Positions 1-11,596 of a DNA stretch of 64,000 nucleotides are shown here, piece by piece. The stretch spans positions 1-64,000 of the forward strand of contig SKCR01034823.1 in the NCBI GenBank assembly GCA_019454045.1, read 5' to 3'. Each line of letters opens with the position of its first letter. Within the stretch, counting starts at the first letter, position 1. A program made the position numbers and the translations under genes. The notes below the pieces were generated by a model, which worked only from the letters and a program-made list of their open reading frames with translations, was not told the DNA's origin and searched no databases. The stretch comes from Zanthoxylum bungeanum (lineage: Eukaryota; Streptophyta; Magnoliopsida; Sapindales; Rutaceae).

Positions 1-1623
1 TGTCGAAACTCTTTGAATTTCTCAAACATTTCCGACTTGTGTCTCATAAGATACACATAACCATAACGTGATGCATCATCCGTAAAGGTTACGAAGTATT
101 CATATCCACATCTAACCTGGCTAGACATGGGCCCACATACGTCACTATGAATGAGGGCTAACAGTTCGGTGGCGCGTTCACCCTTACCGCTAAAAGGCGA
201 TTTAGGCATTTTGCCTAATAAGCAAGATTCACAGACGTCATATGAATTTGGATTAAATCCGTCTTCGAAAATGTGGATATGCGAGTCTTGTTTATGTGTC
301 CCAGAGGACAGTGCCACATATAAGTTTCATCTTTGTTACTCATTTTGAGCCTTTTGTTTGTTATATTATATATTTGAGATTGATTTATATTCAAAATATA
401 AAGACAATATTTGCAACAGCAATGCAAATTTCTACATCATTTTTATACGTAAAACACCCAGTGTTCTTAAATACAAAAGTATACCCACATTGGGTTAACA
501 TAGATACAGAAATAATATTCCTGTCAAACTAGGTACATAATAACAGTCTGTAAGTTCAAGTACATGCCCTGAGGGCAGTTCCAAAACAAAAGTGCCAACG
601 GCCAAAAAGGCGACTGGAGCCCCATTTCCAACGCGTAGATCAATCTCCCCTGAGACCAGTCTCCTGCTAATCCGCAGATCCTGCACATTAGTACATATGT
701 GAGTACCACAACCAGAATCAAAAATCCAATTTTTAAAACTAGAAGTAGTCATATTATTTCAATAACAAACATACCTGAAGCCGGTGCCTTGCCCGCTTTA
801 ATATCTTTCTGGAGCGCTTTGTACTCGCGGCAGTCACGCTTCCAGTGACCATGCTTGCCGTACTGGAGGCAAACATCCTGAGATTTATCCTTAGGCTTCC
901 CAGAAAACTTTGATGATTTGGCCTTGCCTTTTCTATTATGCTTCTTCTTCTTCACACCTCCAGTCGCCTTAGGCCCAGCCCTCGGTGTCTGAGATGTTGA
1001 GGCAAATTACGTCTCGTGCTTATTGCCCTTAAGTAGCTCCTTCTCGGCTTCCTTTAGAACTGACAATAAGTCTCCAAGAATATCATCAGTGTTCATCAAA
1101 TTATAGTTTATGATGAACTGTCTCCAAGTGTCGGGGAGAGATTGCAAGATCATATCTATGGTAATCTCAGCCTCAAAGACTATCCCCATTTCAGCCAGCT
1201 CATCTATGTCAGCAATCATCTGTGCCACATGGGACTCAACAGACATGCCTTCTGACATACGTGAACGGAAGACCTTCTTTACTAACTCATATCTCTGTGA
1301 CCTTCGGTTAGATCGGTGAAGATCTTGCAACCTCGCCAACATGTTATAAGGATCCAAGTCCTTGTTCTGTCGATGGAAATGCTGAGTCATAGCAGCAAGC
1401 ATAATTGACTGAACAGTATCACAATCATCGCTGTGAGTCTTCCAAAGCTCCAGCTCAAGAGCTCATCAGGTTTGGGCTTAGGCCCAAGTGGTCTCTGTAT
1501 AGTGTACAGCAGCCTCTCGGCTCCAAGGACTATCCTTAGATTCATTTCCTAATCGACAAAGTTCGTGCCCTTAAAGACATTTTCGCCCATGATAATGTCT
1601 CGGACATTTCCCTTTCCTGTCAT
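1..1623 (-). pseudogene. gag-pol of copia element A (gag, protease, start of integrase), broken and truncated by the window
   Basis: The start codon is at 1623-1621, and the opening residues (GNVRDIIMG) match gag in elements B and D. Gag proper occupies about 1007-1620 and carries the UBN2-type region (LQSLPDTWRQF). A zinc knuckle follows at about 830-873; it reads CLQYGKHGHWKRDC, so the second cysteine of CCHC is tyrosine. The protease motif (FDSGCGTHIC) lies near 690-725, GAG-pre-integrase near 290-335, and the start of the integrase core at 1-200. In-frame stops occur around 1465 and 1007, and the frame is shifted near 495-750 and 290-430. It encoded capsid and replication enzymes and is non-functional as read. 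Domain assignments follow copia gene order; the breaks are seen directly. Confidence 0.9.
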
Positions 1624-3817
1624 CTTAACTACGATAGTCCAACTATCTAGTCAACGAAATTTGGGTACAGTCTAACTGTTATAAGAAAAACAACATTGTA
1701 TTAGTCCAACTAATAAAATAATTTTGACGAAATATTTTGAAAGCGCGTAAAGCTAAGTATTTGAATGAAATTGTAAATTCAATACTAGCCTTCTACTATT
1801 TTTCAGCGAGCCTCTAACCCTCTGTCGAGTACTCGGGAAACCCAGTTTCCTAGTGGGCTAGGATCCCGTTAAATAACACACAACCTTGACTTTGGCCAAC
1901 AAGCTGTATGAAACTTAACTAGGTAGATCTAGAAGATCAATTGGATCTCATCCAATTCCTAGATCCGGTAGGTGGACATCCAAGTCCGAAACATATATAC
2001 AGTATATATGCCAATTATCCAATTATTTTCCTAACCTTTTCCTCTGAATCAACTAAGCCTTGGTTTTGGCACAACAAGCTTAATGATTCCAGTTAAGCGG
2101 GACCCATTGACATGGAAAGCTTCGTAATCAATGTTGATGGACAAGAAGTGATCTTGACTTTGGCCAACAAATCACAACTTGGACAAGACCCCGATATAGA
2201 ACAAAACTCTCATGATTCAAACAAATCCGCAATTGACAAAGGTCTTGACTTTGGCCAACAAACCAGTGCCAATTTTGGATCTTGAGTAAGAATCAATCAA
2301 CAGAAGGAAAAACGCTTAATATGTTTTTGACGGGTTTTTCGCATAAATTGGAAACCAACTATTATCTTTGATTAGGTCTCATCATTACACCCTTAAGCAT
2401 GCTTCTAAAACATCATAAGGCGCAAAAGTAAATTAATAACGATATGCGGATGGATTTAAACAGATTGTTTCTAGAACAAATCGCTCTATTTCCTCTCCCT
2501 GGCTAGAACTATTCTAACTCCTACCCAATTACATAATACAATAAAGAAACCTCATTTACATTGAGGGGAATTGGTGAGAAGAGAAATACAAAGAATAAGG
2601 AGATAAAAGGCTGGACACGCAGGTCCAATTTAATAAATTCTAAATTTATTACAATTTCCAAAATTGCCATTGCCATTGCCCTTCTAATATCCATTCGATA
2701 TACATTATTCATACAACACATTTATGTATTCATATAAAGCATGTTATTCAATCAATCTAATCCAATTAATTAATCTTTGATTAATTACCATCCAATGTTC
2801 AAACAATGATTTGATTTGCGCGAGTCCAACTCGTTTAAGAATAAATACTTCTAAGTACGTATTCTTGAATTATATCGAACTACAACTTTAAATCCAATTT
2901 ATTTATATTCAATACTAATTCCATTTTAATTCCAAATTAAATATTTACACTTATATATTTGCCTTAAGACTTGGATTCTAAATCCAATCTTAATGGGTCT
3001 CAAAGGCCCAATAACATCCAATGTCATTTTAATTAAAGTCCAATGGGCTTTTAATTGATTCTTAAGGAATGGGCTTTGGCCATGATGGATCAAACCCAAA
3101 ATGCCAAGGCCCAATAGGAATCACCCTATTGCCAACAAATCAATTTAGGCCCATTAGGCCCAATTAAATTCTTTAAAGGTCCAAGTGATGTATTTGGACT
3201 TTATGGAATTGGTTTTGGGCCCAATTGGATCCAATCCAAAAGTCCAAAACCAAACTTGGTCAAACCAAGTCCATTAAGCCCAAATACACACTTTTAGCCC
3301 AATCATATTTAAAGGCTTATTACATAATTATAATATTCCAAATATCACAATTATTTTAATTAAAGTGTATTCGCCATGATTAATTAATTAAACTTAATAT
3401 TTCCAAAATACCAATTAACTTAATTAATTATGCTTAATCCAACAATTTATGCTCAACACAAATTGAAGCCAAAATTCATCATTTTATGCTCAACATGCTC
3501 TTTGATTTTAACATAAACATTATTGACTTTGATTCCAATCCAATCAAACCAACAATCAACATTTAAACATGCATTTAAACACATCATTTCATGTTACAAA
3601 AATAAAATAAACAGTGTAGTCCACTGCAGTATGCATTAGGCCAAGGGAGTAAATTTGAGATTTTTTATTCAATCAATATATTTCAAATGTAATCATGCAT
3701 AACTCTAAGTTATCATATTCTAAGCATGCTCAAAGCATCAATTGAAAGAATCATATTCAAAACATAAAAGCCACAAAATTTAGGCTCAAGAACCCTAGAT
3801 TTTTCATGCTTAAAATT
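1624..3817 (-). other. Leader (5' untranslated region) of element A
   Basis: About 2.2 kb without coding potential lies between the primer-binding site and gag. It is colinear with the leaders of D (60493-62820) and, in part, K. It contains the four spaced copies of the TTGGCCAA-bearing motif (1885-2261) and AT-rich stretches. Short open frames here are not shared in phase with the sister copies and are not called as genes. Confidence 0.8.
1885..2261 (-). repeat. Four-copy leader motif with TTGGCCAA core (element A)
   Basis: On the plus strand the 18-mer CTTGACTTTGGCCAACAA occurs exactly at 1885-1902, 2153-2170 and 2244-2261. A diverged copy (CTTGGTTTTGGCACAACAA) lies at about 2059-2077. In element sense it reads TTGTTGGCCAAAGTCAAG, with the perfect palindrome TTGGCCAA. 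The same pattern of three good copies and one diverged copy occurs in K and D. Confidence 0.85.
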
Positions 3818-3831
3818 GGCTCATGATACCA
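3818..3831 (-). other. Primer-binding site of element A (initiator-Met tRNA type)
   Basis: In element sense it reads TGGTATCATGAGCC, one base from the LTR end. The canonical tRNA-iMet site in plant copia elements is TGGTATCAGAGCC; here a T is inserted after TGGTATCA. The same variant occurs in B and D. Confidence 0.85.
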
Positions 3832-3832
3832 T

Positions 3833-5722
3833 TGTTAGTATTCCTAGAACATGCCAAGGATCTAATAAGCATGAAAACATGTGATTAAAATATTATAATT
3901 ACGGAATATACTTACAATGACGGATTTGAGCTTTTAAAATTTGAGTAGAAGATCTCCAAGATCCAACTTTGAATGTTGATTCCAAGTTTTGAGTTGTTTC
4001 CCTATCACCTTTGTTGATTCCTTGAAGTGCTAGCTTCTTTGAGTTTGCAAGAAAATCAAAGTGAAGAGAGTGAGGAAGCTCATACCCAAGCCCTTGGTTT
4101 GCTAGGGTTTGTGTTTTGTTCAAGTCATTCAAAATGAGAGAGAGAGTGATTTTGGTAAAATCACTTTTACCCTTTTCACCTAAACTAGGTGGTTGGGTAA
4201 ATGGTTTTACCAAAACCAATACAAGGTGGTTCAATGGTTGGTGGCTTCGCATAAATGCCAACTACCGCATGTGAAGTGGGCCCCACATTTGAATTCAAAA
4301 TTCAAATGTCTCTACGAACATTTACCGTGGCTCGGTTCCGTTTAATTCGATTAAACGAACTTTCGTAGCTAAATAATTAAATCTAATTTAATTAAATAAT
4401 GATGCCTCGCAATATATTACAAACGTCGTTTATGAATTAATTCTAAATTAATTCGTTCGTTCATATTAAAGTCCGATTTTAATTTCGTAATGAAATCCAA
4501 TTCATATTAATATATCCGACATATTAATTTTAGCCCATTCAAATAAATTAAATAGAAAAATCAAATTTAACTATTAAATTTATTTTACCGATTAATTCCA
4601 AATTAATCGCGTTCTCTCTCTTTCGAACACATTTAATCCCAGATTAAATAAAGCCTCAATTAATCCCAGATTAATTCTAGTCGAGTCAACTGTCATCGGT
4701 GAATCTTTGGGAAGTGACCCAAGAGACCTCTAGATATATTGGCAGTAAATCCGGTTATCGGACTATTCGATAAAGTGAGTACCTCGTACCACGTGTTTAC
4801 CAATTTACAAGACATGGTTGGCTTCTAGCAAAGCACCGTGCCTACCCAATTCTCCAGAATTATTCTTACTGGAATATATAATTCACATCAGACGTAGAAT
4901 ACGTAGTATTACGTATTGCGATCCAGTATCAGATGTCACGTGAAAGGCCTGGGGCTGGAATAGTGTCTGTCCCATACGAAGCACATATCGGATATCAAGC
5001 AACTAGTCTCTTTGAATCGGATAATCATGACCTTGTCATATTATCCCGATGGTTGCAACACAATAGAGAACTAGTTATGAATCCCTACGTGATCATCATC
5101 TCCATACGTCTGAAGTGATACTTCTGTCTTGACATCACATCCAATACACTACGATTCTCAATAAACCCAATAGAGACGTACACAGAACCTGTTAAAGCCC
5201 TGGATGACCAAAACTAAAGTTTACCGATTGTCGCAAGTACTAGCGATGCAAGTCTCAGGTTAAGACCAAATACATCTACCCTGATGCGGACTCCCATAGA
5301 CACATATACATACTACCAATGAGATTCCGCGGGGTCTATCCAGAGCGAAGCTATTTTCCGTACCATCGGTAAAACACAACCTCCTATCGCACTTGCATAA
5401 GTATCCTATACTTAAACATATGAGAACTATGCCGTTATGCCCTCACAACGCGCACAAGTGCAATGCTAGTCTATTCCGCATTATCGATGTCCAGTCTCGA
5501 TAATACTACGACGAGGGATATTTAATGATTAAACCTTTATGGATTGATACTGTCTCATATCATCTCAATCCGGAACTAATCATATGGACTTTTACCATTT
5601 ATATATTAAAGTAAATAAATTACGAAACAGTAAAAGGTAATTTCATTACTACATAGTTAATTTTATACAAAAATACAATGTCTTTTACAAACAGTGACAC
5701 TATGGGTCATAATTGTCTAACA
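3833..5722 (-). repeat. 5' LTR of element A
   Basis: 1890 bp, bounded by TGTTAG and CTAACA. In element sense it starts TGTTAGACAATTATGACCCA, the same as the 3' LTR of B. The primer-binding site adjoins its inner end. It holds a hairpin ladder at 4285-4676. A 61-codon open frame inside it at 4933-5118 is not a gene. Confidence 0.92.
4285..4676 (-). repeat. Hairpin ladder in the LTR of element A
   Basis: Eight perfect inverted repeats, each with a 3-nt spacer. On the plus strand: 4285-4309 (arm 11, spacer CAA), 4339-4357 (8, TCG), 4374-4394 (9, CTA), 4434-4454 (9, CTA), 4563-4581 (8, CTA), 4589-4609 (9, CCA), 4631-4649 (8, CCA) and 4658-4676 (8, CCA). The arms differ from one another. In element sense the spacers are TTG, CGA, TAG or TGG. 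Confidence 0.9.
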
Positions 5723-6032
5723 CCTATCTCTCTCTCATCCAAACATATAACACACAAAACATAAACTCTAGACATCTCTCAATTGAACCTCTCTATCTCT
5801 TCTCTTTGATTTTGTTGTAAAATCAAACAAGCTAACACTTCAAGGAGTCTTCTAAGGTAATAGGGAAACAACTACAAGAGTTGGAATCAACACTTAAAGC
5901 TTGGAGCTTCAAGAACACACCAAATTTTTGAAAGTCTAATCCGATCATTGTAAGTCATTCCGAAACTTTAATGATCTTAATCACTCATAATCTTGATTAT
6001 TAGATCCTTGGCATGTTCTAGGAAGACTAACA
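5723..6032 (+). repeat. Truncated 5' LTR of element B (inner 310 bp)
   Basis: It matches 13161-13477 of the 3' LTR almost base for base, starting at the CTATCTCTCTCTCATCC stretch, and ends in CTAACA directly before the primer-binding site. The truncation point is exactly the outer end of element A. Confidence 0.9.
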
Positions 6033-6033
6033 A

Positions 6034-6047
6034 TGGTATCATGAGCC
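6034..6047 (+). other. Primer-binding site of element B
   Basis: TGGTATCATGAGCC, one base after the LTR end. Initiator-Met type with one extra T, as in A and D. Confidence 0.85.
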
Positions 6048-7598
6048 AATTTTAAGCATGATTTTTTCTAGGATTCTTGAGACTTTACTTTAGGGTTTTT
6101 TTATGTTTTGAGCATGATTTCTTCAAATTGATTGTTTTAGTATGCTTAGAATATGATAACTTAGAGTTATGCATGATTAGATTTGAGAAATATTGATTGG
6201 ATCAAAAATTATAAATCCTCTTACCTTGGCCGAATATGAGGCAGTCCACTGCACATTGAATTTTTTAATTTTTAATACATTGGATGTGTTTAAATGCATG
6301 ATATAAATGTTGATTGTTGGTTTGATTAGATTGGAATCAAAGTCAATAATGATTATGTTAAATTCAAAGAGCATGATAAGCATAAAATGATATGTTTTGC
6401 TTCAATTTGTGTTGGACATAAATTGATAAATATAAGCATGATTAATTAATTTAATTGGTGTTTTGGAAATATTAAGTTTAATTAATTAATCATGGCTAAT
6501 ACAGTTTGATTATAATAATTATGATATTTGGAATATTGAAATTATAATAATTGGCCTTTAAGTTTTTAATTGGGCTAAAAGTATGTATTTGGGTTTAATG
6601 GGCTTGGTTAGACCAAGTTTGGTTTTGGACTTTTGGATTGGATACAATTGGGCCCAAAACCAAGTCCATAAAGTCCAAATACATCACTTGGGCCTTAAAG
6701 AATTTAATTGAGCCTAAATTGATTTGTTGGCAATAGGGTGATTCCTATTGGGCCTCGGCATTTTGGGTTTGATCCATTATGGCCAAAGCCCATGTCTTAA
6801 GAATCAACTAAAAGCCCATTGGACTTTAATTAAAATGACATTGGATGTTATTGGGCCTTTGAGACCTATCAAGATTGGATTTGGAATCCAAGTCTTTAAG
6901 GCATATAAATAAGTGTAAATGTTTAATTTAGAATTAAATTGAAATTAGTATTGAATACAAATAAATTAGATTTAAAGTTGTAGTTCGATATAATTCAAGA
7001 ATACGTACTTAAAGTATTTATTCTTAAACGAGTTGGACTCGCACAAATCAAATCATTGTTTGAACATTGGATGATCATTAATTCAAAGATTAATTAATTG
7101 GATTAGATTGATTGAATAACATGATATGTGTGAATACTTGAATGAGTTGTATGAATAATGTATATCGGATGAATATTAGAAGGGTGAGGGTAACTTTGGA
7201 AATTATTGTAATAATTTTAGAATTTATTAATTGGACCTGCGTGTCCAGCCTTTTATCTCCTTATTCTTTGAAATTCTCTTCTCACCAATTCCCCTTAATG
7301 TTAATGAGGTTTCTTTGATGTATTATGTAATTGGGTAGAAGTTAGAATAGTGCTAGCCGGGGAGAGGAAAGAGAGTGATTTGTTCTAGAAATAATTTGTG
7401 AGATATCCATCCGTATATCATTATAATTTATTTATCGCGCCTTATTTTGCTTTTAGAATGCATGTTTAATGGTGTATGATGAGACCTAATCAAAGATAAC
7501 CCTCAACAAATATTAAGTATTTTCCTTATATTGAGTGATTCATTCTCAAGATCCAAGATTGTCATTGTTAATTGAGTAGTTTGACTATTGCAATTAAG
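6048..7598 (+). other. Leader of element B, with an internal deletion
   Basis: About 1.55 kb without a gene. It is colinear with A's leader read in reverse up to AAGATCCAAGATTG (about 7563), then jumps to the last bases before gag. Roughly 650 bp present in A, D and K is missing, including all four TTGGCCAA motifs. Confidence 0.75.
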
Positions 7599-10500
7599 AT
7601 GACAGAAAAGAACAGTGTCCGAGACATCATCATGGGTGATAATGTCTTCAACAGCGCGAACTTTTCTGACTGGGAAATGAATCTCAAGATTGTCCTGGGA
7701 TCCGAGAAGTTACTTTACACTATAGAGAGAGCTCTTGGGCCTAAGCCTAGATCTGATCAGATAGTTGAGCTAGAGCTTTGGAAGACTCATAGCGATGACA
7801 ACTCGACTGCTCAATCTATAATTCTTGCTGCTATGACTCAACAATTCCATCGTCAGAACAAGGGGTTGGATCCCTATGAGATGGTTGCGAAGTTGAATGA
7901 TCTTCATCGATCTAATCTTAGATCGCAGAGATATGAGTTACAAAAGAAGCTCTTTCGCGCTCGCATGTCAGAGGGTACATCTGTCGAGCACCATATGTCG
8001 CAGATGATTGCTGACATCGAACAGTTGGAACAGATGGGCATTGTCTTCGATGCTGAGACTTCTATAGATTTGATCTTACAGTCTCTGCCCGACACTTGGA
8101 GTGGGTTTATAATGAATGACAATATGATGAACTAAAACGATACTGTTAGAGAGTTAATGTCCACACTGCACGAAGCAGAAAATGAGCTCTTAAAGAGTAA
8201 GAAGCACGAGGTGCACTTCGCTTCAACATCTCAGTCTTCGAGAGCTTGACCCAAGGCGACTGGAGGTGTAAAGAATAAGAAGAATAAGAAGGGTAAGGCC
8301 AAATCATCAAAACCTTCTGGGAAGGGTAAGGACAAATCCCAAGATGGGAAGGGTAATGACAAATCCCAAGATGTATGTCTGTAGTGCGGGAAGTGGGGTC
8401 ACTGGAAGTGTGACTGCCGCGAGTACAAGACACACATGAATGAAATCAAAGCAAGCAAGGCATCGGCTTCAGGTATGTTTGTTATAGAAATAAACATGTC
8501 TACTACTAGTTTTAAATATTCGATTTTTGATTCTGGTTGTGGTACTTATATATGTACTGATGTGCAGGATTTGCAGATTAGCGGAAGACTGGCCTCAGGG
8601 GTGATTGATCTACGCGTTGGAAATGGGACACGAGTCGCCGTTTTGGCCATTGGCACTTTTGTTTTGGAACTGCCTTCGAGGCATGTACTTAAACTTTCAG
8701 ACTGTTATTATGTACCTAGTTTGACTAGGAATATTATCTCTGTATCTCGTTTGACCCAATACTGGTACACTTTTGTATTCCAAAACACTGGGTGTTTTGT
8801 TTATAAAGATGATTTTGAGATATGTTCTGGTGATGCTAATAATGGTCTTTATATTTTGAATATAAATAAATCTCAAACATATAATATAACAAACAAAAGG
8901 CTTAAACTAAGTAACAAAGATGAAACTTATATATGGCATTGTCGTCTAGGACATATTAACAAGACTCGTATATCCACACTTTCGAAGTGTGTGTACTTGG
9001 ATGAATTTGATCCAAATTTATATGACGTCTGCGAATCTTACTTATTAGGCAAAATGCCAAAATCACCTTTTAGCGGTAAAGATGTACGTGCCACCGAACT
9101 GTTGGCCCTCGTTCTTAGTGACGTATGTGGGTCTGTGTCTAGCCAGACTAGAGGTGGATATGAATACTTCGTAACCTTTACAGATGATGCATCGCGTTAT
9201 GGTTATGTGTATCTTATGAGACACAAGACGGAAACCTTTGAGAAATTCAAAGAGTTTCGACAAGAAGTAGAAAAACAGACCGGCAAAAGTATTAAGACAT
9301 AACGGTCAGACCGTGGTGGAGAATACTTGAGCAATGAGTTTCTTGATTACTTGAAAGAGTATGGTATTCTTTCACAGTGGACTCCTCCCGGAACACCTCA
9401 TTTAAATGGTGTGTCAGAATGGAGAAACCGAACTTTATTGGATATGGTAAGGTCTATGATGAGTCACACAGAGCTACCCATTTCCTTCTGGGGATATGCA
9501 TTGAACAGTGCAATACTTCTATTGAATAAGGTTCCGTCAAAGTCTGTTCAACAGACTCCGTATGAGATATGGACAGGAAAGAAATCGGGTTTTTCATTCC
9601 TGAAGATTTGGAGATGCTGGTCATACGTTAAATGTTTGTAGGTACCAAACTAGGACCCAAATCAGATAATGCCTATTTGTAGGTTATTTTAGGGAAACCA
9701 AAGGATATTACTTTTACAACCCACAAGAGAACAAAGTATTTGTTGCTCTACATGCAGTTTTCCTTGAGAGAGAATTCCTAAATACAGTGGTTAGTGGGAA
9801 GAAAGAAGAACTCGATGAAAATCGGAGTGATACTGTTTCTGGTACAGAATCCTTAACAGAACAAGAACAGTTCATCAGGGATGAAACTATACCACGACCT
9901 TCGAATACACAAGAACCACGTAGGTCGGAGAGAGTTAGAAGCCAACTTGAGAGGTATGGGCTTCTGATATCACCTCATGTGGATATCAATCTTATTGAGG
10001 AAGATGAATCGGCTACATATAAATAAGCGATAAAAGATATCGACTCCACTTTATGGCAAGAAGCTATGAAGTCTGAAATGGATTCCATGTACACCAACCA
10101 AGTTTAGACAATGGTGATGCACCAGAAGGTGTAAAGCCGATTGGTTACAAGTGGATCTTCAAGAAGAATACCGACATGGATGGCAACATACAAACATACA
10201 AAACTAGGCTTGTAGCGAAAGGGTATCGTCAATGGCATGGTGTCGATTACGATGAAATGTTTTCACCAGTTGCCATAATTAAATCAATTCGGATTATGCT
10301 TACTATTGCTACATATTTCGATTACGAGATATGGCAGATGGACGTCAAAACCGCTTTCCTTAACGGAAACTTTTTGGAGGATGTTTATATGTAACAGCCT
10401 GACGGTTTTTCCGCACCAAAACTTACAAACAAGGTTTGTAAATTAAATCGATCCATTTATGGATTGAAGCAAACATCGCGTTCTTGGAACCAACGTTTTG

Positions 10501-11582
10501 ATGAGATCATCAAAGAATATGATTTCATTCAAAACAAGGATGACCCTTGTGTATATAAGAAGCTTATTGGGAACGCACTGACATTCATTGTCCTTTATGT
10601 TGATGATGTATTGCTTATGCCCAATGACATTCCCATGCTACAATCGGTGAAAGCTTGGCTTTCATTAAGATTCTCCATGAATGATCTGGGAGAAACAGCC
10701 TATATTCTAGGAATAAAAATATACCAGGATAGATCTAGAAAGCTGCTTGGACTCTCCCGGAGCACGTACATTGACAAAGTATTGAAGCGATTCAACATGA
10801 ATCAATCCAAGAGAGGACTGTTGCCAGTGTCACATGGCGTCACTCTATCTAAGGACATGTGTCCTAAAACTCAAGATGAGAGAGACAACATGAGTCAGAT
10901 CCCGTTCGTTTTGGCAGTCGGATCGATCATGTATGCCATGATATATATGCGACCTGGCGTTTAGTATGCTTTGAGCATGTGCAGTCGCTATCAGGCAGAT
11001 CTAGGTGATGGTCACTGGATGGCAATTAAAAACATCCTTAAGTATCTTAGATGAACTAAACATGCTTTCTTAATCTATGGAGATTGAGAACTTGAGGTAA
11101 CTGGGTATACCGATGCAAGTTTCCAAACCGATAAAGATGACTCTAAGTCATAATCCGGGTACTTATTTTGTTTGAACAACGGAGCAGTAAGTTGGGAATC
11201 TTCCAAGCAAGAGACTGTTGTCGATTCAACAACAACAGCGGAGTACATTGCTGCAGCTGAAGCAGCAAAAGAGGCAGTTTGGATCCATAAATTCCTAATT
11301 GGATTAGGAGTAGTTCCGTTAGTAGCTGAGCCCGTTCCATTGTATTGTGACAATAATAGGGCTATAACACAGGCTAAGGAACCGCAGTCTCATCAACGAT
11401 CCAAGCATGTTCTTCGAAATTTCCATCTGATTCGTGATATCATACATCATGGCGATGTGAAGATCGAGAAGGTCGTATCAGATGACAACATTGCAGATCT
11501 GTTGACGAAAGCTATTTCACAGCAAAAGTTTGAGCGACATGTACATAGTTCAGGTGTTAGATGCTTGAGTGACTGGCTATAG
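7599..11582 (+). pseudogene. gag-pol polyprotein of copia element B, decayed
   Basis: I chose ATG 7599 because its product aligns with the gag starts of A and D; the TTG 27 bases upstream is not needed. Gag runs 7599-8460, with a zinc knuckle at about 8376-8417 (CGKWGHWKCDC, with a stop just before). The protease motif FDSGCGTYIC is near 8521-8550, GAG-pre-integrase WHCRLGHINKTRIS near 8935-8975 and integrase about 9060-9640. Reverse transcriptase is about 10080-10720 with YVDDVLL near 10600, and RNase H follows to about 11300. In-frame stops lie at about 8133, 8247, 8382, 9300, 9639, 10392, 10962, 11055 and 11150. The frame shifts by one near 9641-9787 and returns by 10176. Several stops look like CAA/CAG/CGA to TAA/TAG/TGA changes, as expected from decay of methylated DNA. 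Not functional. Confidence 0.93.
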
Positions 11583-11585
11583 GCC

Positions 11586-11596
11586 AAGTGAGAGAT
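11586..11596 (+). other. Polypurine tract of element B
   Basis: AAGTGAGAGAT directly before the 3' LTR. K and D have AAGTGGGAGAT, so B carries one G to A change. Confidence 0.8.

Larger units (their letters stand above)
1..5722 (-). mobile_element. Copia element A, 3' part outside the window
   Basis: Ty1/copia LTR retrotransposon on the minus strand. Reading right to left it has a 5' LTR (3833-5722), a primer-binding site, a long leader and gag-pol that runs off the left edge within integrase. Its outer end at 5722 abuts, without a gap, the last 310 bases of element B's 5' LTR, so A inserted into B's LTR. The matching outer half of B's LTR and A's own 3' LTR should lie left of the window. 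It is a close relative of D: position 1 corresponds to about 58856 in D. Confidence 0.93.

Noticed and set aside
4933..5118. 61-codon frame in the LTR of A, with similar frames in E, D and G
   Set aside because: The shared SRERPGAGIVS/SHARPGAGIVS-like phrase reflects LTR homology only; frames and ends differ between copies.
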